NCBI RefSeq assembly: GCF_900187115.1
Contig: NZ_LT906455.1
Span: 1-64,000 of the forward strand
Source: Aliarcobacter butzleri
GTDB lineage: Bacteria > Campylobacterota > Campylobacteria > Campylobacterales > Arcobacteraceae
Direction: 5' to 3'
Length of the DNA: 64,000 nt
The notes below the pieces were generated by a model. That model worked only from the letters and a program-made list of their open reading frames with translations. It did not search any database and had not been told where the DNA came from. Shown piece by piece: positions 10,324-21,500 of the stretch (position 1 is the first letter of the stretch; every line of letters begins with the position of its first letter). The position numbers and the translations under genes are program-made.

Positions 10324-11066
10324 TTTGTTAAATAACCAAATCTGTGAAATATCTCTTTTGCTTTTTCACTTAAAATAAAATCATAAAAAGCTTTTGCTTC
10401 AATATTATCTTTTGCATTAGCTAAAATAACAATTCCTTGGTCAATTGGAGTATATAATGCTGGATCAACACTTACCCAATTAACATTTTCTTTATATTTA
10501 GACATATTTTCATCATATAAAGATGATTTTGCAATAAATCCAACATCAGCTGCAGTTGTTGCATAAGTTACAGCTTGTGAAATTGATTCAGCGTAAACAA
10601 ATTTATTTTCAACTTTTTCTAGTACTTTTGCATTTTTCATAGCTTCAACGGCCGCTGTTCCATAAGGAGCAGTTTTTGGGTTTGCGATTGCAATTTTTTC
10701 AATATTTTTATCTGTTACAAGATTAATACCTTTTGAAAAATCTAACTCTTTTGAACTTAGCATTGCTAAACTTCCTTGAGCATAAATAACAGGTTTTGTA
10801 ATAGCAAGATTTTTTCCAAATAGAGTTTCAGGAAATTTCATATCAGCACTCATAAAAATATTAAATGGTGCTCCATTCTCGATTTGAGTAGTAAATTTTC
10901 CACTACTTCCTAAAGTTATTTGAACTTTTGTATCTGGATTTGTTTTATTAAATTCTGCAACTAAATCATTTATTGCATAACTAACGTTTGCTGCAACTGC
11001 AACATTTATTGTTCCAGCAAAAACTGATGAACACAATAATATAAATCCTAAAGCTATTTTTTTCAT
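10320..11066 (-). CDS. modA: Periplasmic molybdate-binding protein
   Basis: Captures molybdate for the ModBC transporter. The 248-residue protein has a signal peptide (about 1-17, cleavage after SSVFA) and the ModA pattern VAVAANVSYAINDL, TLGSSGKFTTQIENGAPFNIF and FSKGINLVTDKN. Substrate-contacting Ser residues are expected in the N-terminal SSGK segment. It follows modE by 9 bp and overlaps the downstream mop gene, so it is operonic. Confidence 0.95.
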   Translation of the reverse strand: MKKIALGFILLCSSVFAGTINVAVAANVSYAINDLVAEFNKTNPDTKVQITLGSSGKFTTQIENGAPFNIFMSADMKFPETLFGKNLAITKPVIYAQGSLAMLSSKELDFSKGINLVTDKNIEKIAIANPKTAPYGTAAVEAMKNAKVLEKVENKFVYAESISQAVTYATTAADVGFIAKSSLYDENMSKYKENVNWVSVDPALYTPIDQGIVILANAKDNIEAKAFYDFILSEKAKEIFHRFGYLTK

Positions 11067-11075
11067 ATTTTCTCC

Positions 11076-11858
11076 TTATCTTCCAATCATAACATCTGAT
11101 GCTTTTATAATTGCACCTACTTTACTTTTCTCTTTTATGTTTAGGCTATTAACAGAACTTGTAGTAATAATAGCAACGATTTTATCACCATTTCCTATAT
11201 CAATTACAATTTCTGAATTAATACCACCTTTGTTTATGTTATCGACTATACCTTGGAATTTATTTCTTGCACTTAATTGTAAGTTTTCATCAGTAGATAT
11301 AAAAACATTACTTGATTTGATTATAGCGACTACTTCATCCCCTACTTTTAAATCAAGATTTTGTACAGCAGTATTAGTAATAATTGAAACTAAAATATTA
11401 TTGCTTTTTAGTTTTATATGAACTTCTGCATTTACTGTTCCCATTTCTATTGCTTCAACTATACCAGTTATTTGGTTTCTAGCACTAATTTGCATAGATA
11501 ATCTCCTAATTGTTTTTAAAGTACCGTTATTAATATCCACTATTCTATTTAGATTTTCAACAAACTTTTTTTGTTCTTCTTTTAACAAATGATAAGTTTT
11601 TAAAAGGTTTTCACCATACTCTGTGAGTTTAGTTCCTCCTCCTCCACTTCCACCTGTTTCTTTTTGAACTATTGGATTAATAGATAAATTATTCATAGCT
11701 TCAATCGTTTCCCAAGCCGATTTATAGCTCATAGGAACTTCTTTTGCTGCTTTATTTATTGAACCAGTTTTTTTTATTGCCATTAATAATTCAATTCTTT
11801 TTTCTAACAAAAAAGGTTGATCAAAAAGTTCTAAAGTCAAATTTGATGATATTGCCAC
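11076..11858 (-). CDS. modE: Molybdate-responsive transcriptional regulator ModE
   Basis: Represses or activates molybdenum genes when molybdate binds. The N-terminal winged HTH is ModE/LysR-like (TGSINKAAKEVPMSYKSAWETI, then GGSGGGGTKLTEYG). Two C-terminal TOBE domains follow, each starting SARN. I chose the GTG at 11858 (260 residues) over a TTG 14 codons upstream: GTG has AAGGA at 11869-11865 with six-base spacing, and the homologous ModE region begins just after it. The upstream choice would also place the inverted-repeat operator inside the gene. It is the first gene of the operon. Confidence 0.9.
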   Translation of the reverse strand: MAISSNLTLELFDQPFLLEKRIELLMAIKKTGSINKAAKEVPMSYKSAWETIEAMNNLSINPIVQKETGGSGGGGTKLTEYGENLLKTYHLLKEEQKKFVENLNRIVDINNGTLKTIRRLSMQISARNQITGIVEAIEMGTVNAEVHIKLKSNNILVSIITNTAVQNLDLKVGDEVVAIIKSSNVFISTDENLQLSARNKFQGIVDNINKGGINSEIVIDIGNGDKIVAIITTSSVNSLNIKEKSKVGAIIKASDVMIGR

Positions 11859-11885
11859 ATATAGTCCTTGTGTTATATTGTAAGT

Positions 11886-11916
11886 TATATAACGTGTCAA
11901 ATGATACCGTTATATA
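11886..11916. promoter_or_regulatory. Inverted repeat resembling a ModE operator
   Basis: Perfect 9-bp arms TATATAACG (11886-11894) and CGTTATATA (11908-11916) are separated by 13 bp. E. coli ModE sites are built from CGTTATAT/ATATAACG half-sites; here the same words occur in the opposite orientation order. It lies between modE and the divergent membrane-protein gene, so it could autoregulate the mod operon and affect the neighbour. Confidence 0.6.
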
Positions 11917-11984
11917 TATTAATATATATTGATTTAAATCAATATTTATATGTTATTATTACAAAGTTTTACTAAGGAAATAAA

Positions 11985-13229
11985 ATGGATATAAATTTAC
12001 TGCTAACATATTTTATTTTAACAACAGTTTTTAGTTTTTTAATAGGTTTAGAGTTAAAAGCTTATAAAATGAAGTTTCATGAAAATGATTCAAGAATATT
12101 TTTAGGAACAACAAGAACTTATACTTTTATAGGAATTATTGGATTTGTTTTTTATAAAATTGAGCCAAATAATTTTTCAGTATATATTGCTGGATTCTTA
12201 GCTATTACATTACTTTATTCAATGCTTTATTATAGACTTTTAGCAGAAAAAAATAGTATCGTGTTATATCTTGTTGCAGTTGTTGTTTATAGTTTTGGAC
12301 CATTAACAAATCTTTTTCCTTTTTGGCTTAGTTCATTAATCTTTGTGGTTACTATATTTTTATTAAATGCAAAAAAGAGATTATTAAATTTTAATTTGAA
12401 AATAAATATTTATGAAATAGAGACTTTAGGTAAAATGATACTTCTTTCAGCTGTTGTTTTACCACTTCTTCCTGAAGAGAAAATCATTCCTTATTTAGGA
12501 ATATCTTTATATAAAATTTGGCTTACTGTTGTTGTAATTTCTGCTATTTCTTATGCAGGATATATTGTACAAAAGTATCTTTTCCCTTCAAAAGGTATTT
12601 TTTTAACAGGAATTATAGGTGGTATTTATTCATCAACTGCGACAACTGTTGTTTTATCAAAAAAAGCACAAGGTTTAGAAAAGAATCACTTAATAACTGC
12701 TTCAGTTATTGCTGCAACTTTAATGATGTATTTAAGACTTATAATAATTTCATATATTTTTAATGTTGAAGTTGTAAAAACTATATTGATTCCATTTTTA
12801 GCTCTAGCATTTATTTGTGCAATAATTACTCTTGTATATTATAAAAAAGCTTCAAATGGTGTGAGTAATATTGAAGTTGAGGATTCAAATCCTTTAGAAT
12901 TAGGAACTGCATTTATTTTTGCATTTTTATTTATTATTACTATGTTAATCACAAATTTTGTTGTAGATAATTATGGTTCATCTGGATTAAAATTCCTATC
13001 TATAATAATTGGATTTACAGATATTGACCCTTTTATTTTATCTTTATTAACAGGAAAATATTCTATTGATTCATCAGTTATTGCTTCAGCTATAATAATT
13101 GCTGCAGGAAGTAATAATATTTTAAAAGCTGTATATACAATTTGGTTTGGAAAAGATAAAACAATTTCTAGCTTTGTTTGGCTCTCAATTTTAGGTATTT
13201 TGACAATTTTAGTAGGCTTTTTTATATAA
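11985..13229 (+). CDS. MgtC/SapB-type membrane protein with DUF4010 domain
   Basis: A 414-residue polytopic membrane protein with about 11-12 hydrophobic segments. The N-terminal part is MgtC/YhiD-like (IGLELKAYK near 21-29, then GTTRTYTFIGIIGF). The C-terminal half is the DUF4010 module (GGIYSSTATTVVLSKKA, then DIDPFILSLLTG and AAGSNNILKAVYTIWFG). The function of this family is not established; MgtC-type proteins are associated with magnesium or ATP homeostasis. It is divergent from modE and may share regulation with it, although no direct molybdenum link is visible. An AAGGAA ribosome-binding site precedes the ATG. Confidence 0.85.
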   Translation: MDINLLLTYFILTTVFSFLIGLELKAYKMKFHENDSRIFLGTTRTYTFIGIIGFVFYKIEPNNFSVYIAGFLAITLLYSMLYYRLLAEKNSIVLYLVAVVVYSFGPLTNLFPFWLSSLIFVVTIFLLNAKKRLLNFNLKINIYEIETLGKMILLSAVVLPLLPEEKIIPYLGISLYKIWLTVVVISAISYAGYIVQKYLFPSKGIFLTGIIGGIYSSTATTVVLSKKAQGLEKNHLITASVIAATLMMYLRLIIISYIFNVEVVKTILIPFLALAFICAIITLVYYKKASNGVSNIEVEDSNPLELGTAFIFAFLFIITMLITNFVVDNYGSSGLKFLSIIIGFTDIDPFILSLLTGKYSIDSSVIASAIIIAAGSNNILKAVYTIWFGKDKTISSFVWLSILGILTILVGFFI

Positions 13230-13307
13230 TTCATTATTAAAGTGTTACCATTTGATAAAATTTTTAAATTAAACTTGAAAACTAATCAAAAATAAATGAA
13301 AAATAGA

Positions 13308-13399
13308 TATAATCACTCATACAAAAATATTGATAATCGATGAGTATAAAACTTACAGCAGAAGTTTAACTAAAACACCTATACTCATCGCTTATTGAT
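13308..13399 (+). other. Promoter plus long stem-loop, candidate small RNA or terminator
   Basis: A perfect TATAAT (13308-13313) precedes a long stem. Arm 13329-13348 pairs with 13380-13399: 11 perfect inner pairs (CGATGAGTATA/TATACTCATCG), one mismatch, then eight more pairs including two G-U. The loop contains a second hairpin, AAACTT (13349-13354) with AAGTTT (13362-13367), and a 12-nt single strand. The outer arm reaches the lysR stop codon. There is no plus-strand T-run; on the minus strand a T-rich stretch follows, so it may terminate lysR instead. Confidence 0.45.
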
Positions 13400-14226
13400 T
13401 ACAACTTCATCTCTTTTAAATAATCACTAATTTTTGGAATATAATCTTTTCTACAAACTAAACAAGTTGGAATATTTGCTTCTTTTTTAGGTAAAACAGT
13501 GATTTTTATATCTTTATCATAACCCATCTTTTTTACGATACTTGTAGGAAGTAAACTTTTTCCCATTCCTACTTTTATACAAGAAAGAATAGTTTCTAAA
13601 CTCCCAAAAGATAGAGACTTTTCTACATAAATATTTTTTTGTTTGTAATAATCTTTTAAAAATTCATCATAAATACAGCCTTCTTTAAAAGTTAAAGTTA
13701 CATTTGGAGTATTATCTCCTTGTGGTTCAAGTATGGCTATTTCTTCTTCATATTTTTTTAAAACCATTAAAGAATCATTTTTTGGTTCACCACTAATAAA
13801 TGCAATATCAACTTTATAATCTAAGATAAGTTGAGTAACACTTTTTGTAGTTCCTGTAAAAAGTTCAAGTTGCATTTGAGGAAAATCTTCATGAAGTTTT
13901 AATAAAAAAGGAGAGATTCTTACAACAGCATTACAATCCGTTGAACCAATTTTCAAAGAATTTATCTCATTTTCATTCGTAAGACTTGAAATACAATTTT
14001 CCATTTTATGTATTAGTTCTATTGCTTGAGGATAAAACTTTTCACCTGATTTTGTGAGAATCACACCTTTGGGAACTCTATGAAAAAGTTCTAAGGTTAA
14101 AATCTTTTCTAATTGTTTTACTCTTGAAGTTACATTTGATTGAGTACATTTTAATTCATTTGATGCAAGAGAAATACTTTTATTATTTGCAACACTTACA
14201 AAAACTTTTAATAAATTCAAATCCAT
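13399..14226 (-). CDS. LysR-family transcriptional regulator
   Basis: A 275-residue LTTR with an N-terminal winged HTH (about 1-60; FVSVANNKSISLASNELKCT, then SNVTSRVKQLEKILTLELF) and a periplasmic-binding-like effector domain. I chose the ATG at 14226 because AAGGA lies eight bases upstream and MDLNLLKVF is the usual LTTR start. An in-frame ATG nine codons further upstream is less likely. It is divergent from an MFS transporter that it probably controls, the standard arrangement for this family. Confidence 0.9.
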   Translation of the reverse strand: MDLNLLKVFVSVANNKSISLASNELKCTQSNVTSRVKQLEKILTLELFHRVPKGVILTKSGEKFYPQAIELIHKMENCISSLTNENEINSLKIGSTDCNAVVRISPFLLKLHEDFPQMQLELFTGTTKSVTQLILDYKVDIAFISGEPKNDSLMVLKKYEEEIAILEPQGDNTPNVTLTFKEGCIYDEFLKDYYKQKNIYVEKSLSFGSLETILSCIKVGMGKSLLPTSIVKKMGYDKDIKITVLPKKEANIPTCLVCRKDYIPKISDYLKEMKL

Positions 14227-14263
14227 ATCATTTTTCCTTATATCACCTATCATTATTGATTAT

Positions 14264-14293
14264 TTGACACTAGATTACTATTCGTGATATTAT
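14264..14293 (+). promoter_or_regulatory. Promoter of the MFS transporter gene
   Basis: TTGACA at 14264-14269 and TATTAT at 14288-14293 are separated by 18 bp, a good sigma-70 promoter in the lysR-MFS divergent region. Transcription would start about 14300, some 24 bases before the ATG. LysR-type operator sequences would overlap here, but I see no clear T-N11-A palindrome. Confidence 0.6.
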
Positions 14294-14323
14294 AACAAAA
14301 TTTGAGAGAGATAGGATTTTAAG

Positions 14324-15502
14324 ATGAGTAGATTGTTTGATAGGAACGATAATCTAGCAATTTTAATTGCAGGGATTTTTTCAATTATTATAGGAATTGG
14401 AGTAGCAAGATTTGCTTTTACAGGTCTTATTCCTCCAATGCTTGAAGATCATTTAAGTATTAAATTTGTAGGTATTTTAGCTTCATTAAATTTTGCAGGA
14501 TATTTAACAGGTTCGATTTTATCTGTATTTTTAAAAGATATAAATCAAAAAGTACTTTTTTATAGAATGGGAATAGTTTTAGCAATAGCAACTACTTTTG
14601 TTTTAGGTTTTAGCACAAATGATACTTTTTGGATGATTTCAAGAGTTTTAGGTGGATTTGCAGGAGCAATGGCTTTAGTAGTTGGTTCAGCTATTGTTAT
14701 GACAAAACTCAAAATGGAAAGTAAAACAAAAGCTATGGGGATTCATTTTAGTGGTATAGGATTTTCTATTTTAACGACAGATTTAATAGCAAGATATGTT
14801 TTAAGTTTGGGATATACTTGGCAAGATTCTTGGATAGTTTTATCAATATTTGCAATAGTTTTAGCAAGTTATGCAATCTATATTTTATCTTTTGATAAAG
14901 AAGTTAAACAAAATGTTGTAAAACATAAATTTGATTTTTCTATTTTTACTTTTTTTGTGATTTTATTGATTATGGCTTATTTTACAGAAGGTGTAGGATT
15001 TGTAGTTCAAGCAACGTTTTTACCTGATATTGTAAATACTCTTCCTGGACTTGAAGGTTATGGAAGTTTAACTTGGACTTTAGTTGGTCTTGCTGGAATA
15101 CCATCTTGTATAATTTGGATGAGATTAGCTCATAATTATGGAAGTATAAATATGATTATTATAGCTTTACTTCTTCAAGCAATTGGTATTTTAATTCCCG
15201 CATTTACAAGTAATATTTATTTAAATTTATTAAGTGGTGTTTTGTATGGTGGTACTTTTATAGGTTTAGTTGCGCTTTTTATGAATCTTGGTGGACAATT
15301 ATCTCATGGAAATCCAGTGATTTTAATGGGTGCTTTAACTACTTCTTATGGTGTAGGACAAGTTATCGCTCCTTTATATAGTGTATATTTAATTGAAAAG
15401 TTTGGCAATTATGATTATGCTTTATATCTTACTGCCTTTATTGTTTTAGGTGGAATATTGTTATTATTTATTGCAAAAAAGTTCGAAAAAGAGAGGATTT
15501 AA
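14324..15502 (+). CDS. MFS transporter, YbfB/YjiJ family
   Basis: A 392-residue major facilitator with about 12 membrane segments. The opening GIGVARFAFTGLIPPML and RVLGGFAGAMALVVGSAIVMTKL are characteristic of the YbfB/YjiJ subfamily. The substrate is unknown; efflux of a small molecule sensed by the divergent LysR regulator is a reasonable inference. A hairpin lies just after the stop codon. Confidence 0.88.
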   Translation: MSRLFDRNDNLAILIAGIFSIIIGIGVARFAFTGLIPPMLEDHLSIKFVGILASLNFAGYLTGSILSVFLKDINQKVLFYRMGIVLAIATTFVLGFSTNDTFWMISRVLGGFAGAMALVVGSAIVMTKLKMESKTKAMGIHFSGIGFSILTTDLIARYVLSLGYTWQDSWIVLSIFAIVLASYAIYILSFDKEVKQNVVKHKFDFSIFTFFVILLIMAYFTEGVGFVVQATFLPDIVNTLPGLEGYGSLTWTLVGLAGIPSCIIWMRLAHNYGSINMIIIALLLQAIGILIPAFTSNIYLNLLSGVLYGGTFIGLVALFMNLGGQLSHGNPVILMGALTTSYGVGQVIAPLYSVYLIEKFGNYDYALYLTAFIVLGGILLLFIAKKFEKERI

Positions 15503-15508
15503 GGTAAA

Positions 15509-15528
15509 TATCACCCTAATGGGTGATA
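15509..15528 (+). terminator. GC-richer hairpin after the MFS gene
   Basis: Perfect 8-bp arms TATCACCC/GGGTGATA with loop TAAT lie seven bases after the MFS stop codon. No T-run follows on the plus strand, so it may be a weak terminator or an operator for the adhesin promoter 22 bases downstream. Confidence 0.45.
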
Positions 15529-15549
15529 GACAAAGAAAAAAAAATAAAA

Positions 15550-15580
15550 TATAATCTTACTAATTAATTAACAAGGAGAG
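15550..15580 (+). promoter_or_regulatory. -10 element and ribosome-binding site of the giant adhesin
   Basis: TATAAT at 15550-15555 and a strong AAGGAGAG at 15573-15580 precede the ATG at 15585. The implied 5' leader is only about 20 nt, which suggests direct transcription from this promoter rather than read-through. Confidence 0.65.
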
Positions 15581-15584
15581 ACCT

Positions 15585-18500
15585 ATGTCACAAGTAGGAG
15601 TAGTTAAAATTTTAGAAGGAGGAGTATTTTATGCAAAGGATTCTTCTGGAAATATTAGAGAACTAAATATCGGAGATGTAATATTAGAAAATGAAGTAGT
15701 ATTTGGAGATAGTTCAAATCCTACTTCTGCAAAAGTTGAAATGGAATTATCTGGAAATGATGTAATAGTTTTAAATCAAGGACAACAACAATTAATAGAT
15801 TCTTCTTTAAATGAAGTTACTTTTGGAAATGAAGAAGTAATTTTTACAAAAAATGATATACAAAATGCATGGAATAATACTACAAATGACGTAAGTGATG
15901 ATATGGAGACAGCTGCAGGTGATCCAACGCAACAAGAAACACAAGCAGGACAAGAAGAACCAACAGAAGAAGGAAGAGTTGCTGCTAGATTCAGTGCTAG
16001 AGATGGAAATTCTACAAATGTTGTAAGTGATTTAAGAGATGCTTCTTGGACGGAAGAACAAACTACTATTATTCCTGACCTAGAAGACAAATTAATAGAA
16101 CAACCTTTACCAATAGTTTTTACAGTTATTGATGGTGATAATGTAGTGTGGGAAGGAAATACTGGAACTTATACTGTAAAAGCTGTAGATGCTGCAGGAA
16201 ATCCAATAATTGTTAATCAAGATACAATAGTATATGTTAGGTACACAAATATAGAAACTGATGACAATGATACACAATATACTCATAATACAACAATAGA
16301 AGTAGTTATTAAAGCTGGAACTAGCCAAGCTACATTTACTGTACAAACAAAAGATGATTATCTAGCTGATAATGATGAAAGATTTAATTTAGAAATTACA
16401 GGTAATAACTCTACAGAATTTGATATGAGAACAGGAAATCAAACTGGTGGACAAACAAATGTAGATACGAAAATACTAGATAATTCAAATCCAAGTAACC
16501 CAGGAGGAGAAGATGGAGGGTATGGAAGTGAAGATACAGTATATGCAATAATAGAAGGGACAACAACAGTAAATGAAGGTGACTCAGCTCAATATATTGT
16601 AAAATTAGTAGATAAAGATGGAAATCCTGTAACTGTAACAAAAGATACAGAAGTAACTATAAAATATACAAACAAAACAACTCAAGATGGTGATACTCAA
16701 TATAAAGATAACGATACAATAAAAATTACTATTAAAGCTGGTGAAAATTCGTCAGATAAATTTGATGTTGATACAATTGATGATTATTTAGCAGATAATG
16801 GAGAAAAATTTAATTTAGGAATTACAAATGTTGATGATCAAGGACAATTTGAAAAAGTAAATATTGGTGATATAAATGGTGATAAAACAAATGTTGATAC
16901 AACAATCTTAGATAATACAACTGATAAACCAAATGAAAATAGTACAGTAGAAAGTAATCAAGAAAATGTAATTTTAAAAATAGTAGCAGTTGGAGAAGAT
17001 GGAAATCCAATAATTAAAGATGGTAAATACACATTTGAAAATAATGTAGCTGAAGGTTCAAATGCAAAATATATGGTATTAGCATTTAAACCAGCTACAA
17101 CGGAATTTAAAACAACAGATGTAGTTGATACTCAAGCTGGAACAGTTACTATAAAAACAACTGATGATACGGCAAAAACAACTGGAACAAAAGATAATGC
17201 AGAACTTGATTACGTATCTGAAACTTCAAAAACTGTAACTCTTGGAGAAGTATTTGAGATAAAAACTTTAGATGATTATTTAAAAGATGATGGAGAAAAA
17301 TATAAAGTATCAATAAATGATAAAACTTATGAACATCCAGCATCAGGTGCAATTTATGAAAATGTGGTTACAAATACTGATCCAGTAACAACAACAATTA
17401 AAGATAATACAACACCAAATACAGAAACAAATGTAGAAGATGTAAAAATAGTACTTGTAGCTGTATCATCTGTTACAACTACAATTGCTGATATTACAAA
17501 CTCAGATGGAACACTAAAAGTTACAAATACAAATGAAACGCCAGAAGGTGGAAAATTATATTATATTGCAGTTGCAGTTGATAAAGATGGAAAACCTTTA
17601 GCTACTCAAGGTGGAGATGTTACAATAAATTATGGAACTACATCAACTACTTCAGATAAAGATGCAACAGCTGGTGTAGATTATGATAATACTACAAAAG
17701 TAACTACAAAAGTAGGTGTTGTATTTGAAGTAAAAACAAAAGATGATTATTATGCTGAAGGAGATGAAAACTTTACTGTAAAAATTACAGATTTAAAAAA
17801 TTCACCATATGAAACACCATCTATTGATACAACAAAAGATACTGTAACTTCAACAATAAAAGACAATGCACCAACAATAAATGGAACAGTTGTTTCAGGT
17901 GGTGAAGATACAGATGGAAATACTTATGGAGCAGAAGATACAGTATATGCAATCATTACTGGAGAAACAACAGTAAATGAAGGAGGAGTTGTTACATACA
18001 CAGTTAAACTAGTTGATAAAGATGGTAATACTGTAATTCCAACAAAAGAAACAACAGTTACTGTAACTTATACAAATATTGGAACAACATCAACAGATGA
18101 TACAAATAAAACAAATAATCAAGAAATAGCTGTAAAAATAGATGCTTCAGGGAAAGGAACATTTACTGTAGAAACAAAAGATGATTATTATGCAGAAGCT
18201 GATGAAAACTATAATGTAAAAATTACAAATGTACAAAATACGGGTGAATTTGAAAATGTAAAATTTGATAGTTATCCAAATACTATTCCAAATAATCCAT
18301 CAAACAACGTTACTACAACGATTAAAGATAATCCATCAAAAGTTGAACAACCAGATACTGGAACAGGAAATGATGATCCAATAAATGGAAGTTATGGAAA
18401 AGAAGATACAGTATATGTAAAAATTGAAGGTAATCCAACTGTAGTTGAAGGTGGAAAATTATCGCATACTGTAACACTTGTAGATAAAGATGGAAATCTT

Positions 18501-21500
18501 GTAACTATTCCAACTGGAGAAAGTGTAACAGTAACATTAACTTATACTATTAAACAAGATGGAGGTAGTTCAGATGATTATGTTACTAAAACAGAAACTA
18601 TTACAATAAAAGGTGGAACATCTTCAACAACTTTTGAAAATATTACAAAAGTAGATTTTGTAACTGAAGGCAAAGAAGTTTATGAAATCACAATATCAAA
18701 AGTTGAACAAAGTGGTGCTTTTGAAAATGTTGCTATTGATTCTACAGCAAATAAAGTAACAGATACGATTCTTGATGGTATTACATTAACAAATCCTGAA
18801 AATACAAAAGTTGATGAAGATGATTTTTATAAAGGTTCTTCTACAACAAAAAATAATTTATCATCAACAAAAAGCTTAGGATTTACAATTCCAACAAATT
18901 ATGAAACAGAAGTTGGAACTTTTAGTGTTAATTTTGTTAATACACCAACAGTTACAGTTGATGGAAATAATTATGCATTAACTTCAAATGGAGTAGCTGT
19001 TACTTATACAGTTAATGGAAATACAATTACAGCAAAAGCTGGTAATACAACTGTATTTGACATTGTTTTAAGTAAGAATGGAACGTATACATATAAACAA
19101 TATGCAAATATTGACCATCCAAAAGCAGGAAATACAAATACAGATTATGAAAATGTTAATACAAATGACAATATTGATTTAAATTTTAAATTTAATATTA
19201 CTACAACACCTAAAAATGGTGAGCCTACTACAACAAGTCCTACACAAGAGTTCAAAGTAACTGTAAATGATTCTACACCAGATGCAGAAACAAGAACAGA
19301 AACAGTAAATGAAGATGGAACTTTAACTATTGTTTTAAGTGATGAATCATTTAAAGATGGAAAAATTGAAATAGATAATGGAAAGGATGGATACCAAACT
19401 GTTGCTAAAAATGGAACAGTTAATATTTATGATGGTGATGAAATTATTGGAACACTTACAAATAATGCAAATGGAACTTTAACTTTTAAACCAAATGCAG
19501 ATTATAGTAAATATGAAGCTGATAATGGTTATTTACCAAATTTCAAATATAAAGTTAGTGATACAGATGGAGATTATGCGCAAGGACAAATCAATATTCA
19601 AGTTAAACCAGGTGTTGATGGAGTAACTATTACTACTAATAAAGTAGAGACTTATGAAGATAATAAAAATACTCAAGAAGGTCAAAACTCTGTATCTTTA
19701 GGATTGGTACAACCAACTATTAAAGATAATACAGATAAAAATGACACTGCAAAAGGTGACCATGGTGAAAGAGTTGATTATATTACACTTAATTTTACAA
19801 ATGGAACTTCTGTAAAAGGTGCTGTTTTAGAAAAAGCAGATGGTACTGATATTGCTACAATTTCTAGTAATAGCCAAACTGTTAAAATAGTTATTGTTAA
19901 AGCTGATGGAAGTGTAGACACAGATTTCCACCATTCAAATATTACTTTGGGACAATCAGGAGTAGTTTATCTTACAAAAGAGGAATATGAAGGATTAAAA
20001 ATCCAACATGCTGAAGATAATGATACAGATATAAAAATAAATATCTCAACAAAAACTTATGAAGTTGATGATAGTGGAAAACCTTTATCAAATTCTCAAG
20101 CAAATAATCAAGGAAAAACAGATAGTGCAACGGTTACTGTAGTTATTAAACCAGTAACTGATGATATTAGTTTAAAATGGAATGATGAGAGTGCAGGAAC
20201 GATATCTGATAGTGGAAAAACTTACACATTTAATGATATAAAAGAAGGAAATGATACTATTGATTTAAAAGCACTTCTTACTAAAACAAGTGGAACAGAA
20301 CTAAACGATGGTACAACTGGAAATAAAGCTGATTTAGATGGAAGTGAAAAAAGAACATATACAATTTCTGGTATTCCAGAAGGTACAGTTGTAACTTTAG
20401 GTGGACAAACTGCTGTTGCAAATGATAAAGGTATTGCAACTATAGTATTTAGTGATACAAATAATAAAAACGCTGACCCAGATTTTTCTATGAAATTCCC
20501 AACAAGTTTCTCTGGAACAGTAAATGGAAAGATTACTTTAAGTGTTTATGATAATGGAGTAGAATCTGGACAAAGAGATACAACAGATTATGGAAATGGT
20601 ACAAATGGTATTAAAACTGCTGAAGTTGATTTCAAAGTAAATGTAAACCCAGTTGCAGATGAAGCAACACTTAAAGTTGGTCAAGTTGTAGGATATGAAG
20701 ATACAGCTAGAAATACAAATAAAAATATTCAAGATAAAGATGGAACTATAAAACATCCAGAAAATGGTATTGCACTTGATATAAAAGTTAGTTCAACTGA
20801 TACAGATGGAAGTGAAACATTTACTGTAACTATCAAAGATATTCCAGATGGTGGAGCTATTTTTGTGAAAGAACCACTTACAGGAAAAGATATTCTTGTA
20901 ACTTATGCTGAAGATGGAACACCTACAATAAAAGTATGGAATAATGGTGTTTTAGAAGATTATACTGGAACGACTATAACAGCGAATAAAGGAAGTATAA
21001 CTATTGAAAAATTTGACAATGAAAATCCTCCAAAATTTATTCCACCACATAATGAACATGGAGATTTTAAATTAAATGTTGATGCAAAAACAGTTGATAC
21101 AGTAATAATAGATGGGCAACCAGTAACAAATGTTCAAGATGTAGCAACTAATAAAGATATATTAGTTGTTGTAAAAGATGTTGCAGATAGTGTTATAGGA
21201 AATGATTATAATGTAGAAAATTTATCTTTAGCAGATGGTACAAACAAAGATTACAACTTAGTAACACAAGAAGATACACAAATAAAATTAGATTCTGTGT
21301 TTAAAGATTCTACAAAACTTTCATCTTATGATAAAGAAAGTGAAGATTTAACTATCATTCTTAAATCTTTACCAAAAGGTGTTGAATTAGAAGGAAATGT
21401 AACTTTAATAAATGGTCAATATATCTTTAAAGCTAGTGATATTTCAAGTATCAAGATTGTAACGCCACCAAATTATAGTGGAGAATTGAACTTTGATATT

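Noticed and set aside
11859-11900. TTG start for modE adding 14 residues
   Set aside because: The GTG at 11858 has a well-spaced AAGGA, ModE similarity begins after it, and the TTG choice would put the operator repeat over the start.
13329-13399. tRNA-like or attachment-site reading of the double stem-loop
   Set aside because: There is no anticodon arm or T-loop sequence, and no integrase or direct repeat nearby.
16530-18417. CRISPR-like direct repeats
   Set aside because: The repeats are in frame inside a coding sequence, spaced by 0.5-1.4 kb, and encode protein domain starts.
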